From the NCBI RefSeq assembly GCF_009734385.1, contig NZ_CP046452.1:1922001-1986000 (forward strand): a stretch of DNA of 64,000 nucleotides, written 5' to 3'. Within the stretch, counting starts at the first letter, position 1. Every line of letters starts with the position of its first letter. The position numbers and the translations under genes were made by a program. The notes under the pieces are model-generated. The model ran no database searches and was not told where the DNA came from. It saw only the letters and a program-made list of their open reading frames with translations. This stretch comes from Corynebacterium kalinowskii (lineage in GTDB: Bacteria; Actinomycetota; Actinomycetes; Mycobacteriales; Mycobacteriaceae). Positions 1-8,065 of the stretch are shown one piece after another.

Positions 1-1
1 T

Positions 2-802
2 CAGCGCCATGGACTGCCACGTGGCGACCTGGACCGCATCGTCCGCCAGCAGGCTTTCATGGCTTCCTTGGTCAACCAGGCGCTCACCACAGGCACATTG
101 ACCAATCCTGGGAAGTTGTCAAGCTTGTCCGAGGCCGTGCGCCGCTCAGTTGTCATCGACGAAGACTGGGATGTGATGAGCTTTGCCACACAGTTACAGA
201 ACCTTGCCGGCGGAAACGTTCGCTTCGAAACCATTCCAGTGACCTCGATTGACGGTGTGGGTGATTACGGCGAGTCCGTGGTCACCATTGATCCGGCCCA
301 AGTACACGCGTACTTTGACACTCTGCTCGGCAGCGGTTCAACGAAGAGCGCGACCGCATCTTCTACCACGAAGACAACCACGCCGGGCGCCTCGAAGACT
401 TCCGAGCTGCATATCCTGAATGCCACCGCTACCGGAGGCCTGGCTACCCAAGTAGCGACTGCTCTTACCAGCTCTGGGTATTCGATCGCTGAGGTCGGGA
501 ACGCGCCGGCCGGAATGTACAGCCAGACCCAGATCGTCGCCGCCAATCCAGAATCGGCGGAAGCAGTTTCCCTAGCTCAGGAGCTCGGTGGCGTCCCGAT
601 TACCGCCTCTCCGTCCTTGGATGCCAACTCCCTTGTTGTGGTCATCGCTGATGACTACGCCGGGCCGAAATCCACTGAACCAGCACCTGCCGAAGCCACA
701 GAAGCGGAGACCGTGGGCCAGCCAGGTGCCGACTTCGGCGAAGACATCGAAGTTGCCCCTACGATCAATGCCGGTGGCGATGGTCCGCGCTGTGTGAACT
801 AG
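2..802 (+). CDS. LCP (LytR-CpsA-Psr) family envelope ligase, 5'-truncated
   Basis: The window opens inside this gene, so the membrane anchor and most of the LCP catalytic domain are missing. The first visible residues, around GDLDRIVRQQAFMAS, match the C-terminal end of the LCP phosphotransferase core. A Ser/Thr-rich linker follows, then a LytR_C domain (roughly SELHILNATATGG to VVVIADDYAGP) and an acidic Pro/Ala-rich tail. In mycolic-acid actinobacteria, LCP proteins of this layout attach arabinogalactan to peptidoglycan at the outer face of the membrane. A TIGR03089 gene follows 47 bp downstream, a pairing I recall in other corynebacteria. The family is secure; which paralogue it is cannot be decided from the C-terminus. 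Confidence 0.85.
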   Translation, partial: QRHGLPRGDLDRIVRQQAFMASLVNQALTTGTLTNPGKLSSLSEAVRRSVVIDEDWDVMSFATQLQNLAGGNVRFETIPVTSIDGVGDYGESVVTIDPAQVHAYFDTLLGSGSTKSATASSTTKTTTPGASKTSELHILNATATGGLATQVATALTSSGYSIAEVGNAPAGMYSQTQIVAANPESAEAVSLAQELGGVPITASPSLDANSLVVVIADDYAGPKSTEPAPAEATEAETVGQPGADFGEDIEVAPTINAGGDGPRCVN

Positions 803-836
803 CTGATTGCTCACGACGCGACCTGTGCAAAATCTC

Positions 837-842
837 TAATCT
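837..842 (+). promoter_or_regulatory. -10 box for the TIGR03089 gene (leaderless candidate)
   Basis: TAATCT ends 7 nt before the ATG at 850, the spacing expected for a transcript that begins at the start codon. GGAAGG at 843-848 lies too close to the ATG to act as a normal ribosome binding site. Confidence 0.4.
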
Positions 843-849
843 GGAAGGT

Positions 850-1512
850 ATGCAACTTCTTCACAACCTCCTGGACACCGACCCCGCAGCTCCTCGGTTG
901 ACCTTCTATAACGAGTCCACTGGTTCTCGGCTCGACTTCTCGGCCATCACCCTAGATAATTGGGCCGCCAAGGTAGGAAACATGCTGGTGGAGGAGTTCG
1001 ATTTGACCACTGGAGATGCGATCGCCATTGATCTCCCACCCAGCTGGCAGGCGGCGGCTATCTCTTTGGGGGCACTAGCTGCAGGCATCGAGGTACATTT
1101 TGGTGACTTTCCGGCAGATGTCCTGTTTTGCGGCCTCGACTGCGCAGTCAGCTCAGACTACGCCGACGTTGCGATAGTCACGGAGGATCCCTTCGGTCGG
1201 GGCGTGGCAGAAATTGGCGCGCAGCTGCCGGAAGGCGCGGTCGATTTCGGCCCAACTGTCCGTTTCTACGGCGACCAATTTCTGCCGGATACTCGAACAT
1301 TGGCCGAGTGTTTACCAGAGGATTATTTGACGTTTTCCCCAGGGGAACGCGTGCTTTCCCCTGGTTGGACTGATTGGGAGAGCTTCGCGCGTACTGCGCT
1401 GGCTCCGCTGGCCTGTGGCGGCAGCGCTGTCATCGTCTCTGGACCTGTGTCGACGGATCGCCTGGAAAAAATCTCCCAGGCAGAACGCATTACGAGACGC
1501 TTATCATCCTGA
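850..1512 (+). CDS. TIGR03089 family protein (AMP-binding-like)
   Basis: This 220-residue protein matches the actinobacterial TIGR03089 family. It resembles a shortened adenylate-forming enzyme N-terminus: a beta-strand region near LTFYNESTGSRLDFS and a segment near DAIAIDLPPSWQAAAISLGAL. The phosphate-binding loop of true acyl-CoA synthetases is not recognisable and the protein is far shorter than they are. It follows the LCP gene and precedes the sugar ABC transporter. Its function is unknown, and a role in envelope biogenesis would rest only on position. A near inverted repeat (CGCTTATCA ... TGATAGCG, about 1498-1518) spans its stop codon and could be a weak terminator or an operator for the next gene. 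Confidence 0.75.
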   Translation: MQLLHNLLDTDPAAPRLTFYNESTGSRLDFSAITLDNWAAKVGNMLVEEFDLTTGDAIAIDLPPSWQAAAISLGALAAGIEVHFGDFPADVLFCGLDCAVSSDYADVAIVTEDPFGRGVAEIGAQLPEGAVDFGPTVRFYGDQFLPDTRTLAECLPEDYLTFSPGERVLSPGWTDWESFARTALAPLACGGSAVIVSGPVSTDRLEKISQAERITRRLSS

Positions 1513-1524
1513 TAGCGTTTTAGT

Positions 1525-2544
1525 ATGTCTTCGGTAACCTTCAGCGACGTCACAATCAGATACCCTGGAGCGCCTGCGCCCACCGTGAGCGAGCTCAACC
1601 TAACGATCGATGACGGCGAGTTTCTCGTTCTCGTCGGCCCATCGGGCTGCGGAAAATCCACGGTTTTGCGCTCCCTAGCAGGGTTGGAACCGGTTGAGTC
1701 GGGACAGATTCTCATCGGCGACAAGGCTGTCACGAAACTCGAGCCTGCCGAGCGTGACATCGCGATGGTGTTCCAAAACTATGCGTTGTATCCACACATG
1801 ACGGTAGCGGACAACATGGGGTTTTCCCTTCGGCTTTCCAAAATGCCCAAGTCGGAGATTAAGGCAAAGGTTGCCGAGGCCGCGGAGGTCCTCGGCCTGA
1901 CCCCTTACCTCGAGCGCAAGCCGAAGGATCTTTCCGGTGGCCAGCGTCAGCGCGTAGCCATGGGTCGCGCCATCGTGCGTAATCCGAACGTCTTCCTCAT
2001 GGATGAGCCACTATCCAATCTTGATGCCAAGCTGCGCGTTCAGACCCGTACTGAACTGGCGGCGCTGCAGCGTCGCCTAGGAACCACCACGGTCTACGTC
2101 ACCCACGATCAGGTAGAGGCTATGACGATGGGTGACCGCGTCGCGGTACTCAAGGACGGCGAGCTGCAACAAGTGGCACCACCGCGTGAACTCTACGAAC
2201 GCCCTGCCAACGAGTTCGTCGCAGGCTTCATCGGCTCCCCCGCCATGAATTTGGTGTCTCACCGCCATCCGGAGTTTGGAGACGTCACGATGGGCATCCG
2301 GCCCGAACACGTCGTCACGCATGCCGAGCCCGTGCCGGGAGCTATCCCTGCGGTCGTGGACATCGTCGAGGAGCTCGGCAGCGAGTCTTACATTTACTCC
2401 CACACCGCAGATTCCCCGGGTACGTCGCTGGTCAGTCGCCAATTGCCAGGGCACTCCCCCCAGCCAGGCGCCACGGTTCACCTTGAGTTTGACCTCAAGC
2501 GGGCACATTATTTTTCCAAAACTACTGGAAATAGGCTTAATTAA
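1525..2544 (+). CDS. tusK: Sugar ABC transporter ATP-binding subunit (TusK/MsiK type)
   Basis: This ATPase of a CUT1-family carbohydrate importer has Walker A GPSGCGKST, signature LSGGQRQRVA, Walker B VFLMDEP and the switch histidine in VYVTHDQVEAM. A short OB-fold regulatory domain follows from about residue 230. At 339 residues it is somewhat shorter than typical MsmK/UgpC proteins. It is followed in the same direction by a binding lipoprotein and two permeases, so the locus encodes a complete importer. The trehalose assignment (TusFGK2-E of C. glutamicum, LpqY-SugABC of mycobacteria) rests on gene order and remembered synteny. Maltose or another alpha-glucoside is possible. Confidence 0.85.
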   Translation: MSSVTFSDVTIRYPGAPAPTVSELNLTIDDGEFLVLVGPSGCGKSTVLRSLAGLEPVESGQILIGDKAVTKLEPAERDIAMVFQNYALYPHMTVADNMGFSLRLSKMPKSEIKAKVAEAAEVLGLTPYLERKPKDLSGGQRQRVAMGRAIVRNPNVFLMDEPLSNLDAKLRVQTRTELAALQRRLGTTTVYVTHDQVEAMTMGDRVAVLKDGELQQVAPPRELYERPANEFVAGFIGSPAMNLVSHRHPEFGDVTMGIRPEHVVTHAEPVPGAIPAVVDIVEELGSESYIYSHTADSPGTSLVSRQLPGHSPQPGATVHLEFDLKRAHYFSKTTGNRLN

Positions 2545-2549
2545 CGCTA

Positions 2550-2586
2550 GGTTTGATATAAACCCCCTACCGGAAAGGTTATAACC
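2550..2586 (+). promoter_or_regulatory. Two inverted repeats upstream of tusE
   Basis: GGTTTGATATAAACC (2550-2564) has 5-bp arms, and GGTTATAACC (2577-2586) is a perfect 10-bp palindrome between the GGAAAGG ribosome binding site (2572-2578) and the ATG at 2589. The first contains a TATAAA-like -10. They could bind a sugar-responsive repressor or shape translation of the highly needed binding protein. Confidence 0.4.
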
Positions 2587-2588
2587 TC

Positions 2589-3845
2589 ATGAAGTTCACC
2601 CGACGCACTGCCGGTGTACTCGCGGCCGCAGGTCTGACCGCGGCCTTGATCACCGGCTGCTCATCCTCGGACGAAAAGTCCGGCACCACCGATTCCGCTT
2701 CCGCCACCGCCCGTGGCCCCATCACCTTTGCCATGGGCAAGAACGACACGGATAAGATCAAGCCGATCATCGAGAAGTGGAACTCTGCTCACCCTGATGA
2801 AAAAGTACAGCTTAAGGAACTTGCTGGCGAGGCCGACGCACAGCGCGACACCCTCGTGCAGTCCCTCCAGGCTGGCAACTCCGACTATGACGTCATGGCG
2901 CTCGATGTCATCTGGACCGCCGATTTCGCTGCTAACAAGTGGCTCGCTCCGCTCGAGGGCGACTTGAAGGTGGACACCTCCAAGCTGCTGGAATCCACCG
3001 TTGATTCCGCAACATACAACAAGAAGCTCTACGCCGTGCCACAGAACACCAACGGCCAGCTCCTGTTCCGCAACACCGAACTCGCCCCTGAGGCACCAAA
3101 GACCTTCGACGATCTGAAGAAGTCCTGCGAGCAGGTCAAGGAGGCTGACTGCCTCACTCTGCAGCTCAAGCAGTACGAAGGCTTGACCGTGAACACCGTG
3201 GGCTTCATGGAAGGCTGGGGCGGCAAGGTCCTGGCTGAGGACGGCAAGACCCCGAAGGTTGATTCGGCAGAAGCAAAGGCTGGCCTGCAGGCGCTTGTCG
3301 ACGCCTACGGCGACGGCACCATCTCCAAGTCCTCTATCTCTGCCACCGAGGAGGAAACGAACCTGTCCTTCACCGAGGGCAAGACCGCTTTCGCGATCAA
3401 CTGGCCATACATGTTCTCCAACTCCGAAGAGTCTGCGGTGAAGGGCAAGTTTGAGGTCCAGCCACTGGTCGGCAAGGACGGCGTCGGCGTTTCCACCTTG
3501 GGTGGTTACAACAACGGCATCAACGTCAATTCCAAGCACAAGGCAACCGCCCGCGATTTCATTGAGTTTGTGATCTCTGAGGAAAACCAGAAGTCCTTCG
3601 CAGAAAACTCCTTCCCACCAGTTCTGGCCTCCATCTACGATGACGCCTCCCTGGTGGAGAAGTACCCATACCTGCCTGCACTGAAAGAATCCCTGGAGAA
3701 CGCATCCCCACGTCCGGTGTCTCCGTTCTACCCAGCCATCTCTAAGGCCATCCAGGACAACTCTTACGCAGCGCTGACCGCTGGCAAGAGCGTGGATGAC
3801 GCTACCAAGGACATGAAGGCTGCCATCGAGAACGCCGCCAAGTAA
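2589..3845 (+). CDS. tusE: Sugar-binding lipoprotein of the ABC importer (TusE/LpqY-like)
   Basis: This 418-residue family 1 solute-binding protein captures sugar outside the membrane and delivers it to the two permeases downstream. The N-terminus is a lipoprotein signal: KFTRR, a hydrophobic stretch, then the lipobox LITGC with Cys at about residue 24. The mature part shows typical SBP features (MGKNDTDKIKPIIEKWN; NSDYDVMALDVIWTADFA; GGYNNGINV). It lies between the ATPase and permease genes in one transcriptional direction. Trehalose is inferred from synteny, and other disaccharides cannot be excluded. Class assignment is firm. Confidence 0.88.
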   Translation: MKFTRRTAGVLAAAGLTAALITGCSSSDEKSGTTDSASATARGPITFAMGKNDTDKIKPIIEKWNSAHPDEKVQLKELAGEADAQRDTLVQSLQAGNSDYDVMALDVIWTADFAANKWLAPLEGDLKVDTSKLLESTVDSATYNKKLYAVPQNTNGQLLFRNTELAPEAPKTFDDLKKSCEQVKEADCLTLQLKQYEGLTVNTVGFMEGWGGKVLAEDGKTPKVDSAEAKAGLQALVDAYGDGTISKSSISATEEETNLSFTEGKTAFAINWPYMFSNSEESAVKGKFEVQPLVGKDGVGVSTLGGYNNGINVNSKHKATARDFIEFVISEENQKSFAENSFPPVLASIYDDASLVEKYPYLPALKESLENASPRPVSPFYPAISKAIQDNSYAALTAGKSVDDATKDMKAAIENAAK

Positions 3846-3877
3846 GTCCCCTGTTCCGCCCGGAAGGAAATTTCCCA

Positions 3878-4807
3878 GTGCTGAAGAATAAGTCAGCCTA
3901 CGCCCTCATCGCCCCGGCGCTCGCTGTGTTGGCGGTGGTGATCGGCTATCCGATTATTCGCGCTATTTGGTTGTCCTTCCAGGCGGACAAACACCTCGAT
4001 CCGGACACTGGCATGTTCGTCGAAGGTGGCTTCGCCGGTATGCAGCATTATCTGTACTGGCTCACCCAGCGGTGTATGACTCCGTCGGGTGAGATCGGTA
4101 CTTGCCCACCGGGAGTCATCTCGACCGACTTTTGGCCAGCTGTCCGGATCACTCTTTTCTTCGCCGTGGTCACCGTCGTACTAGAAACTATCCTCGGCAT
4201 GTGGATGGCCACTGTCATGAATCGTGATTTTAAAGGTCGCGGGCTTCTCCGCGCCGCGGTTCTCATCCCTTGGGCGATTCCGACCGCTGTGACCGCGAAG
4301 TTGTGGCAGTTTATTTTCGCCGATCACGGCATTGTCAACTCGCTGCTCGGGACCTCGGTTGGGTGGACGACCGATCCATGGGCGGCTCGGTTCGCGGTGA
4401 TCATCGCCGATGTCTGGAAGACCACCCCATTCATGGCGTTGCTCATTTTGGCTGGCCTGCAGATGATCCCGAAGGATGTGTATGAGGCAGCCCGTGTCGA
4501 CGGCGCGTCGTCATGGCAAATCTTCACTCGGATCACGCTGCCCCTGGTCAAGCCTGCGCTGATGGTGGCCGTTCTCTTCCGTACGCTGGATGCGCTGCGC
4601 ATGTACGACCTGCCAGTGATCTTGATTTCCGCGTCGTCCAACTCCCCGACCGCCACGATTTCGCAGCTGGTGGTGGAAGACATGCGCCAGGGCCACTTTA
4701 ATTCTGCGTCCGCCCTGTCGACTCTCATCTTCCTGCTCATCTTCTTTGTCGCATTCGTGATGATTAAGTTCCTCGGTGCAGATGTTTCCGCGAAGGAAGG
4801 CCGCTGA
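3878..4807 (+). CDS. tusF: Sugar ABC transporter permease 1 (TusF/SugA-like)
   Basis: This 309-residue inner-membrane permease of the MalF type carries the EAA loop near YEAARVDGASSWQIFTRITLP, which docks on the ATPase. The N-terminal helix (LIAPALAVLAVVIGYPIIRA) is followed by an extracytoplasmic insertion with two cysteines (residues about 67-80) before the core helices. The start is GTG at 3878, chosen because GGAAGG lies at a suitable distance upstream (3862-3867). It sits between the binding protein and the second permease. Substrate as for the rest of the operon. Confidence 0.87.
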   Translation: MLKNKSAYALIAPALAVLAVVIGYPIIRAIWLSFQADKHLDPDTGMFVEGGFAGMQHYLYWLTQRCMTPSGEIGTCPPGVISTDFWPAVRITLFFAVVTVVLETILGMWMATVMNRDFKGRGLLRAAVLIPWAIPTAVTAKLWQFIFADHGIVNSLLGTSVGWTTDPWAARFAVIIADVWKTTPFMALLILAGLQMIPKDVYEAARVDGASSWQIFTRITLPLVKPALMVAVLFRTLDALRMYDLPVILISASSNSPTATISQLVVEDMRQGHFNSASALSTLIFLLIFFVAFVMIKFLGADVSAKEGR

Positions 4808-4808
4808 C

Positions 4809-5630
4809 GTGAAGTTTCTCCGCAACTACCTCGGTGTCATCCTCATCCTGGTGTGGGGGCTGGCGCCCTTCTACTGGATGGTGGTCACGGCCTTCCGACA
4901 CAAAAGCCATACCTTTGACACCACCCCGTGGCCTACCCATGTGACCCTGGACAACTTCAAGGAAGCGCTGGCTACTGACAAGGGCAACGACTTCCTAGGG
5001 GCTATCGGTAACTCTCTGATCGTCGGCCTGATCACCACGGTGTTGGCCGTCATGGTCGGCGTGTTCACCGCCTACGCGCTGGCCCGCCTAGAGTTCCGTG
5101 GCAAGGGATTTGTCACCGGCATCGTGCTCGCCGCGTCCATGTTTCCTGGCATCGCCTTGGTCACTCCGCTGTTCCAGATGTTCGGTGATATGGGTTGGAT
5201 CGGTACCTACCGCGCCCTCATCATCCCGAATATTTCCTTCGCACTGCCACTGACCATCTACACCCTGGTGAGCTTTTTCCGGCAGCTTCCGTGGGAGCTT
5301 GAGGAAGCTGCGCGTGTCGACGGCGCCTCCCGTGGCCAGGCGTTTCGACTCGTACTGCTGCCTCTGGCAGCCCCTGCGCTTTTTACCACTGCCATCCTGG
5401 CGTTCATCGCCACGTGGAACGAATTCATGATCGCGCAGCAGCTATCCACCAATGCCACGGAACCCGTCACGGTGGCCATCGCCCGCTTCTCCGGCCCGAA
5501 CTCATTCGAGTACCCATACGCATCCATCATGGCCGCCGGCGCGCTGGTGACCATCCCGCTGGTCATCATGGTGCTCCTCTTCCAGCGCCGTATCGTCGCC
5601 GGGCTTACCGCTGGTGGAGTGAAGTCTTAA
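4809..5630 (+). CDS. tusG: Sugar ABC transporter permease 2 (TusG/SugB-like)
   Basis: This MalG-type permease completes the importer. The EAA motif is near EEAARVDGASRGQAFRLVLLP, and six hydrophobic segments are visible. I chose the GTG at 4809, one base after the tusF stop, because GGAAGG precedes it at about 8 nt. An in-frame ATG at 4776 would overlap tusF by 32 nt and lacks a binding site. Tight coupling to tusF implies co-translation. The protein is about 273 residues, normal for the family. Confidence 0.85.
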   Translation: MKFLRNYLGVILILVWGLAPFYWMVVTAFRHKSHTFDTTPWPTHVTLDNFKEALATDKGNDFLGAIGNSLIVGLITTVLAVMVGVFTAYALARLEFRGKGFVTGIVLAASMFPGIALVTPLFQMFGDMGWIGTYRALIIPNISFALPLTIYTLVSFFRQLPWELEEAARVDGASRGQAFRLVLLPLAAPALFTTAILAFIATWNEFMIAQQLSTNATEPVTVAIARFSGPNSFEYPYASIMAAGALVTIPLVIMVLLFQRRIVAGLTAGGVKS

Positions 5631-5653
5631 GTTAGCTAATTAGGCCCCGCTAG

Positions 5654-5659
5654 TACAAT
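5654..5659 (+). promoter_or_regulatory. -10 box of a leaderless promoter
   Basis: TACAAT ends 7 nt before the ATG at 5667 and there is no purine-rich binding site, so the small membrane protein is probably made from a leaderless transcript. Confidence 0.45.
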
Positions 5660-5666
5660 CACACCT

Positions 5667-5849
5667 ATGTCCGACGAACGTAAACGACTTCAGCGCCAGA
5701 CGCTGCTCGGTTTCTTGACGTTCTTTTCGGTGATGTCGGTAATCCAGGCCGCACTCAACGTGGTGCAGCCGGAGCCTAAAATGTGGCCGGCGGTGCTAGC
5801 CCTGGTTTTGGTCACCTCGACGGTCATCGTCTGGCGTCGCTGGAAGTAG
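5667..5849 (+). CDS. Small membrane protein, 60 residues
   Basis: The predicted protein has a charged, arginine-rich N-terminus (SDERKRLQRQ), two hydrophobic helices (about residues 13-29 and 40-53) and a basic end (WRRWK). It could be an accessory of the sugar importer, since small membrane proteins accompany such transporters in corynebacteria, but no domain was recognised. It appears to have its own leaderless promoter. Its last 54 bp overlap the 3' end of the convergent hypC gene. Confidence 0.6.
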   Translation: MSDERKRLQRQTLLGFLTFFSVMSVIQAALNVVQPEPKMWPAVLALVLVTSTVIVWRRWK

Positions 5850-6065
5850 ATTATTTTCCTGGATGGCCTGGAGCGAGAGCAGCGCATCTTCCTCGGACAA
5901 CACGCTCATGGCGAAGCCATTCTGGATCAGCACGTAGTCGCCCACGCTCACCTCAGGGACGTAGGCCGTGCAACACTGCCGAACTTGGCCCGCAACGTCA
6001 ATGGTCGCGGTGGGCATGAGCCCCTCATCGATGGATACGATTCGGGCTGGAATTCCAAGACACAT
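5796..6065 (-). CDS. hypC: HypC/HupF family hydrogenase chaperone, copy 1
   Basis: This 89-residue protein starts MCLGIPARI, so the essential Cys2 that carries the Fe(CN)2CO moiety is present after removal of Met1. HypC proteins shuttle this group from HypD to the large-subunit precursor and keep the latter open for nickel insertion. The acidic tail TPDDDRRGDQNQG is unlike the second HypC at 16979. It lies 4 bp downstream of the HupK-like gene in the hydrogenase structural cluster, which suggests it serves that branch of maturation. Confidence 0.85.
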   Translation of the reverse strand: MCLGIPARIVSIDEGLMPTATIDVAGQVRQCCTAYVPEVSVGDYVLIQNGFAMSVLSEEDALLSLQAIQENNLLPATPDDDRRGDQNQG

Positions 6066-6069
6066 AGCT

Positions 6070-7191
6070 CTAGTCTACTTCCGCAACGTCGATGGTCATG
6101 GCACCTACCGGCGCCGAGGTGATGGGTAGGCATGGATCAGCGGCGCGAATAGAAGTCTCTAGCGATCCTCCCGAGCTCAGCGATTCCCGCAGCATTTGCG
6201 CGAGCCACGGCTCGTTCTGCGCCGTCGGGGTGAGGATCTGGCACTGTGTCAACAGCCCGGCGTCATTGGCGATATAGCGGTGCATGAGGAGCCCGCGTGG
6301 CCCTTCAGCAAGACCGATGCCTTCTCCCGCGCGAAATTCTCCGTCCCCCACCAGCGGCCCTTCCAGGAGCGCTGGATCTGCCAACGTACGCTGCATGCGC
6401 TTCACGACGCCCATCAGCATCGCCTTCACTGCCCCCTGCGGGCCCTGAGGCTCGCCCGCGATGACGGCCTGGGCAATCGGCCCGACGCGATAGGTTTGAC
6501 CATCCAGCAGCGGGCGCGGTGCAGACTGCCCGGGGAGGGATTCGATCGCTAAATCTGCAAATTCGCGGGGACTGAGGACCCGGCCGTCACTGATAGCCAC
6601 TGAGTCTCCTAGGCTGTCCAGCTCGCCGTCAGTGACGAGAGCGACGCTGAGGCCGCTGAAGGTGTCAGACCAGGTGGATTCGGTGGTGAGGGTGCCCAGG
6701 GCGTCGATAAGCGCTGGCAGGTCGGTGACGAGGCTGGGATCGCCGGGAGCGCGCACGCCACCCGGAATGGCGACATCCGGGAAATGTCCCGGGGAGCCGG
6801 CCGCAGCCATCGCCTGCTTTCCCACCTTTTTTAGCAGTGTGGCGACCTCGCGGTTGGTGGCAAACAACTTCGGAGCGGCGGCATCGAGGATGGCACCATC
6901 CGCGAGGAGGCTGCGCACGGCTTGGGCAGTTTCGGGAACTTCGGCACCAAAGAGCATGTCGAGGGCGCGGACTCCGGCCAGGTGGTGAGTGACCGGGCAG
7001 ATGCCACACAGCCGTTTGACGATATCCGGCACTCCGGCCACTTCCCTGCTGATCAGTAGCGGGTCGAGGCGAGGCAGACCGGACAAGTCGAAACGCGCGT
7101 CCGTGATCTTGCCAGCGGCATCGCGCTGATAAACGACCTTCGCTTCGAAGGGGTCGACGAACTGATCGAGTTGCAGCGTTGTTTTGCTCAT
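6070..7191 (-). CDS. [NiFe]-hydrogenase large-subunit-like protein (HupK/HoxV-like)
   Basis: At 373 residues this is much shorter than a catalytic large subunit (583 residues for the one at 9217). The N-terminal L1 motif RLCGICPVTH (residues about 61-70) is intact. The C-terminal L2 motif is broken: DPC is followed by LPITSAP, so the second cysteine and the histidine are absent and there is no cleavable tail. HupK of rhizobia and HoxV of Ralstonia are short homologues of this kind thought to act as scaffolds when the NiFe(CN)2CO centre is assembled. The adjacent hypC and hypA support a maturation role. An AGGAGC binding site precedes the ATG. Function is inferred by analogy. Confidence 0.7.
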   Translation of the reverse strand: MSKTTLQLDQFVDPFEAKVVYQRDAAGKITDARFDLSGLPRLDPLLISREVAGVPDIVKRLCGICPVTHHLAGVRALDMLFGAEVPETAQAVRSLLADGAILDAAAPKLFATNREVATLLKKVGKQAMAAAGSPGHFPDVAIPGGVRAPGDPSLVTDLPALIDALGTLTTESTWSDTFSGLSVALVTDGELDSLGDSVAISDGRVLSPREFADLAIESLPGQSAPRPLLDGQTYRVGPIAQAVIAGEPQGPQGAVKAMLMGVVKRMQRTLADPALLEGPLVGDGEFRAGEGIGLAEGPRGLLMHRYIANDAGLLTQCQILTPTAQNEPWLAQMLRESLSSGGSLETSIRAADPCLPITSAPVGAMTIDVAEVD

Positions 7192-7204
7192 GGAGCGCTC
7201 CTGA

Positions 7205-7210
7205 AGATAA
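7205..7210 (+). promoter_or_regulatory. -10 box of hypA copy 1 (leaderless)
   Basis: GATAAT ends 7 nt before the ATG at 7218. The divergent HupK-like gene starts only 26 bp away on the other strand, so promoters for both must fit in or around this gap. Confidence 0.45.
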
Positions 7211-7217
7211 TGGACCT

Positions 7218-7562
7218 ATGCATGAATTGGGAATCCTCACCGGCGTTGTCTCCACCGTAACCGAGGCCGCGCAGGGCCGAGCGATCACAGCGGTCGGTCT
7301 GAGGGTCGGCACCCGCAGTGGCGTCATCGAAGAGGCACTGGCCGCCTCGTGGCCGATCGCCATCGAAGGCACTGACTGCGCCGATGCCAGCCTTTCGATC
7401 GAGATGATCGAAGCGACGGTGTATTGCCCGCAATGCGAAACGGAGCAACCGATCGACGAATTCTTCGCCCTCGCCTGCCCCGCCTGTGACTTCCCCACCG
7501 CCGATCTGCGCCATGGCCGGGAATTCGAGATTTCTTACGTGGACGTGGAAACCGACCACTGA
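7218..7562 (+). CDS. hypA: HypA hydrogenase nickel chaperone, copy 1
   Basis: HypA hands nickel to the hydrogenase large-subunit precursor with HypB. This 114-residue copy begins MHELGILTG with the nickel-binding His2, and has a complete zinc site from two pairs, CPQC and CPAC. The start at 7218 was chosen over an in-frame upstream codon at 7179 because MHEL is the invariant HypA N-terminus. It lies on the opposite strand to its hydrogenase neighbours, divergent from the HupK-like gene and overlapping the maturation protease by 28 bp tail to tail. A second, different HypA is at 13308. Confidence 0.9.
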   Translation: MHELGILTGVVSTVTEAAQGRAITAVGLRVGTRSGVIEEALAASWPIAIEGTDCADASLSIEMIEATVYCPQCETEQPIDEFFALACPACDFPTADLRHGREFEISYVDVETDH

Positions 7563-8062
7563 TTGATGAGCTCCTGGGCGGACTGCGCCGCCTTCGGGAT
7601 CGCGGCCACTACTTCGGGAGACATCCCGACATGTAGGTCGGTACCACCGACCACGATGCCCACGACGCCTACCTGTGCGGGTTCGCGCCCGAGCAGGCGT
7701 GCGGCCGAAAGCAGGTCTAACAGGCCAACCTGGTGCGGAGACAACTTAGAATTCAGCAGGCGCGGGATCTGATCCCCCACCAGCGTCACTACGCTGCCGG
7801 TCTCCCCAGGACCCGCCAGAGCATCCAAAATGATGAGGTTCTCGGAGTCTTGAATGAGCGGCAGCAGCTCCATCCCGGACGTGCCGCCATCAACGAAACG
7901 GATGTCGCTCGCGTCATCGCTGGGCAGCACCGGAGTAATGCTTCGGGAAGGCACCCAGGCAAGCTCGTCTGAGGAGCCACCTTGCAGGCGACGCAGGATG
8001 GCCAGGCCAACTGCGTCGTCTTGCATGATCGGGTTGCCGATGCCGATGACAGTAATCGGCAC
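7535..8062 (-). CDS. hyaD: Hydrogenase maturation endopeptidase (HyaD/HupD family)
   Basis: This 175-residue protease removes the C-terminal peptide of the large subunit after nickel insertion. The N-terminal GIGNPIMQDDAVGLAI motif supplies the first nickel-sensing acid, VDGGTSGMELL the second, and SPHQVGLLDLL the conserved histidine. It lies 3 bp downstream of the cytochrome b gene in the structural operon, so its likely substrate is the HyaB protein, which has an uncleaved 15-residue tail. Confidence 0.92.
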   Translation of the reverse strand: MPITVIGIGNPIMQDDAVGLAILRRLQGGSSDELAWVPSRSITPVLPSDDASDIRFVDGGTSGMELLPLIQDSENLIILDALAGPGETGSVVTLVGDQIPRLLNSKLSPHQVGLLDLLSAARLLGREPAQVGVVGIVVGGTDLHVGMSPEVVAAIPKAAQSAQELINQWSVSTST

Positions 8063-8065
8063 GGG

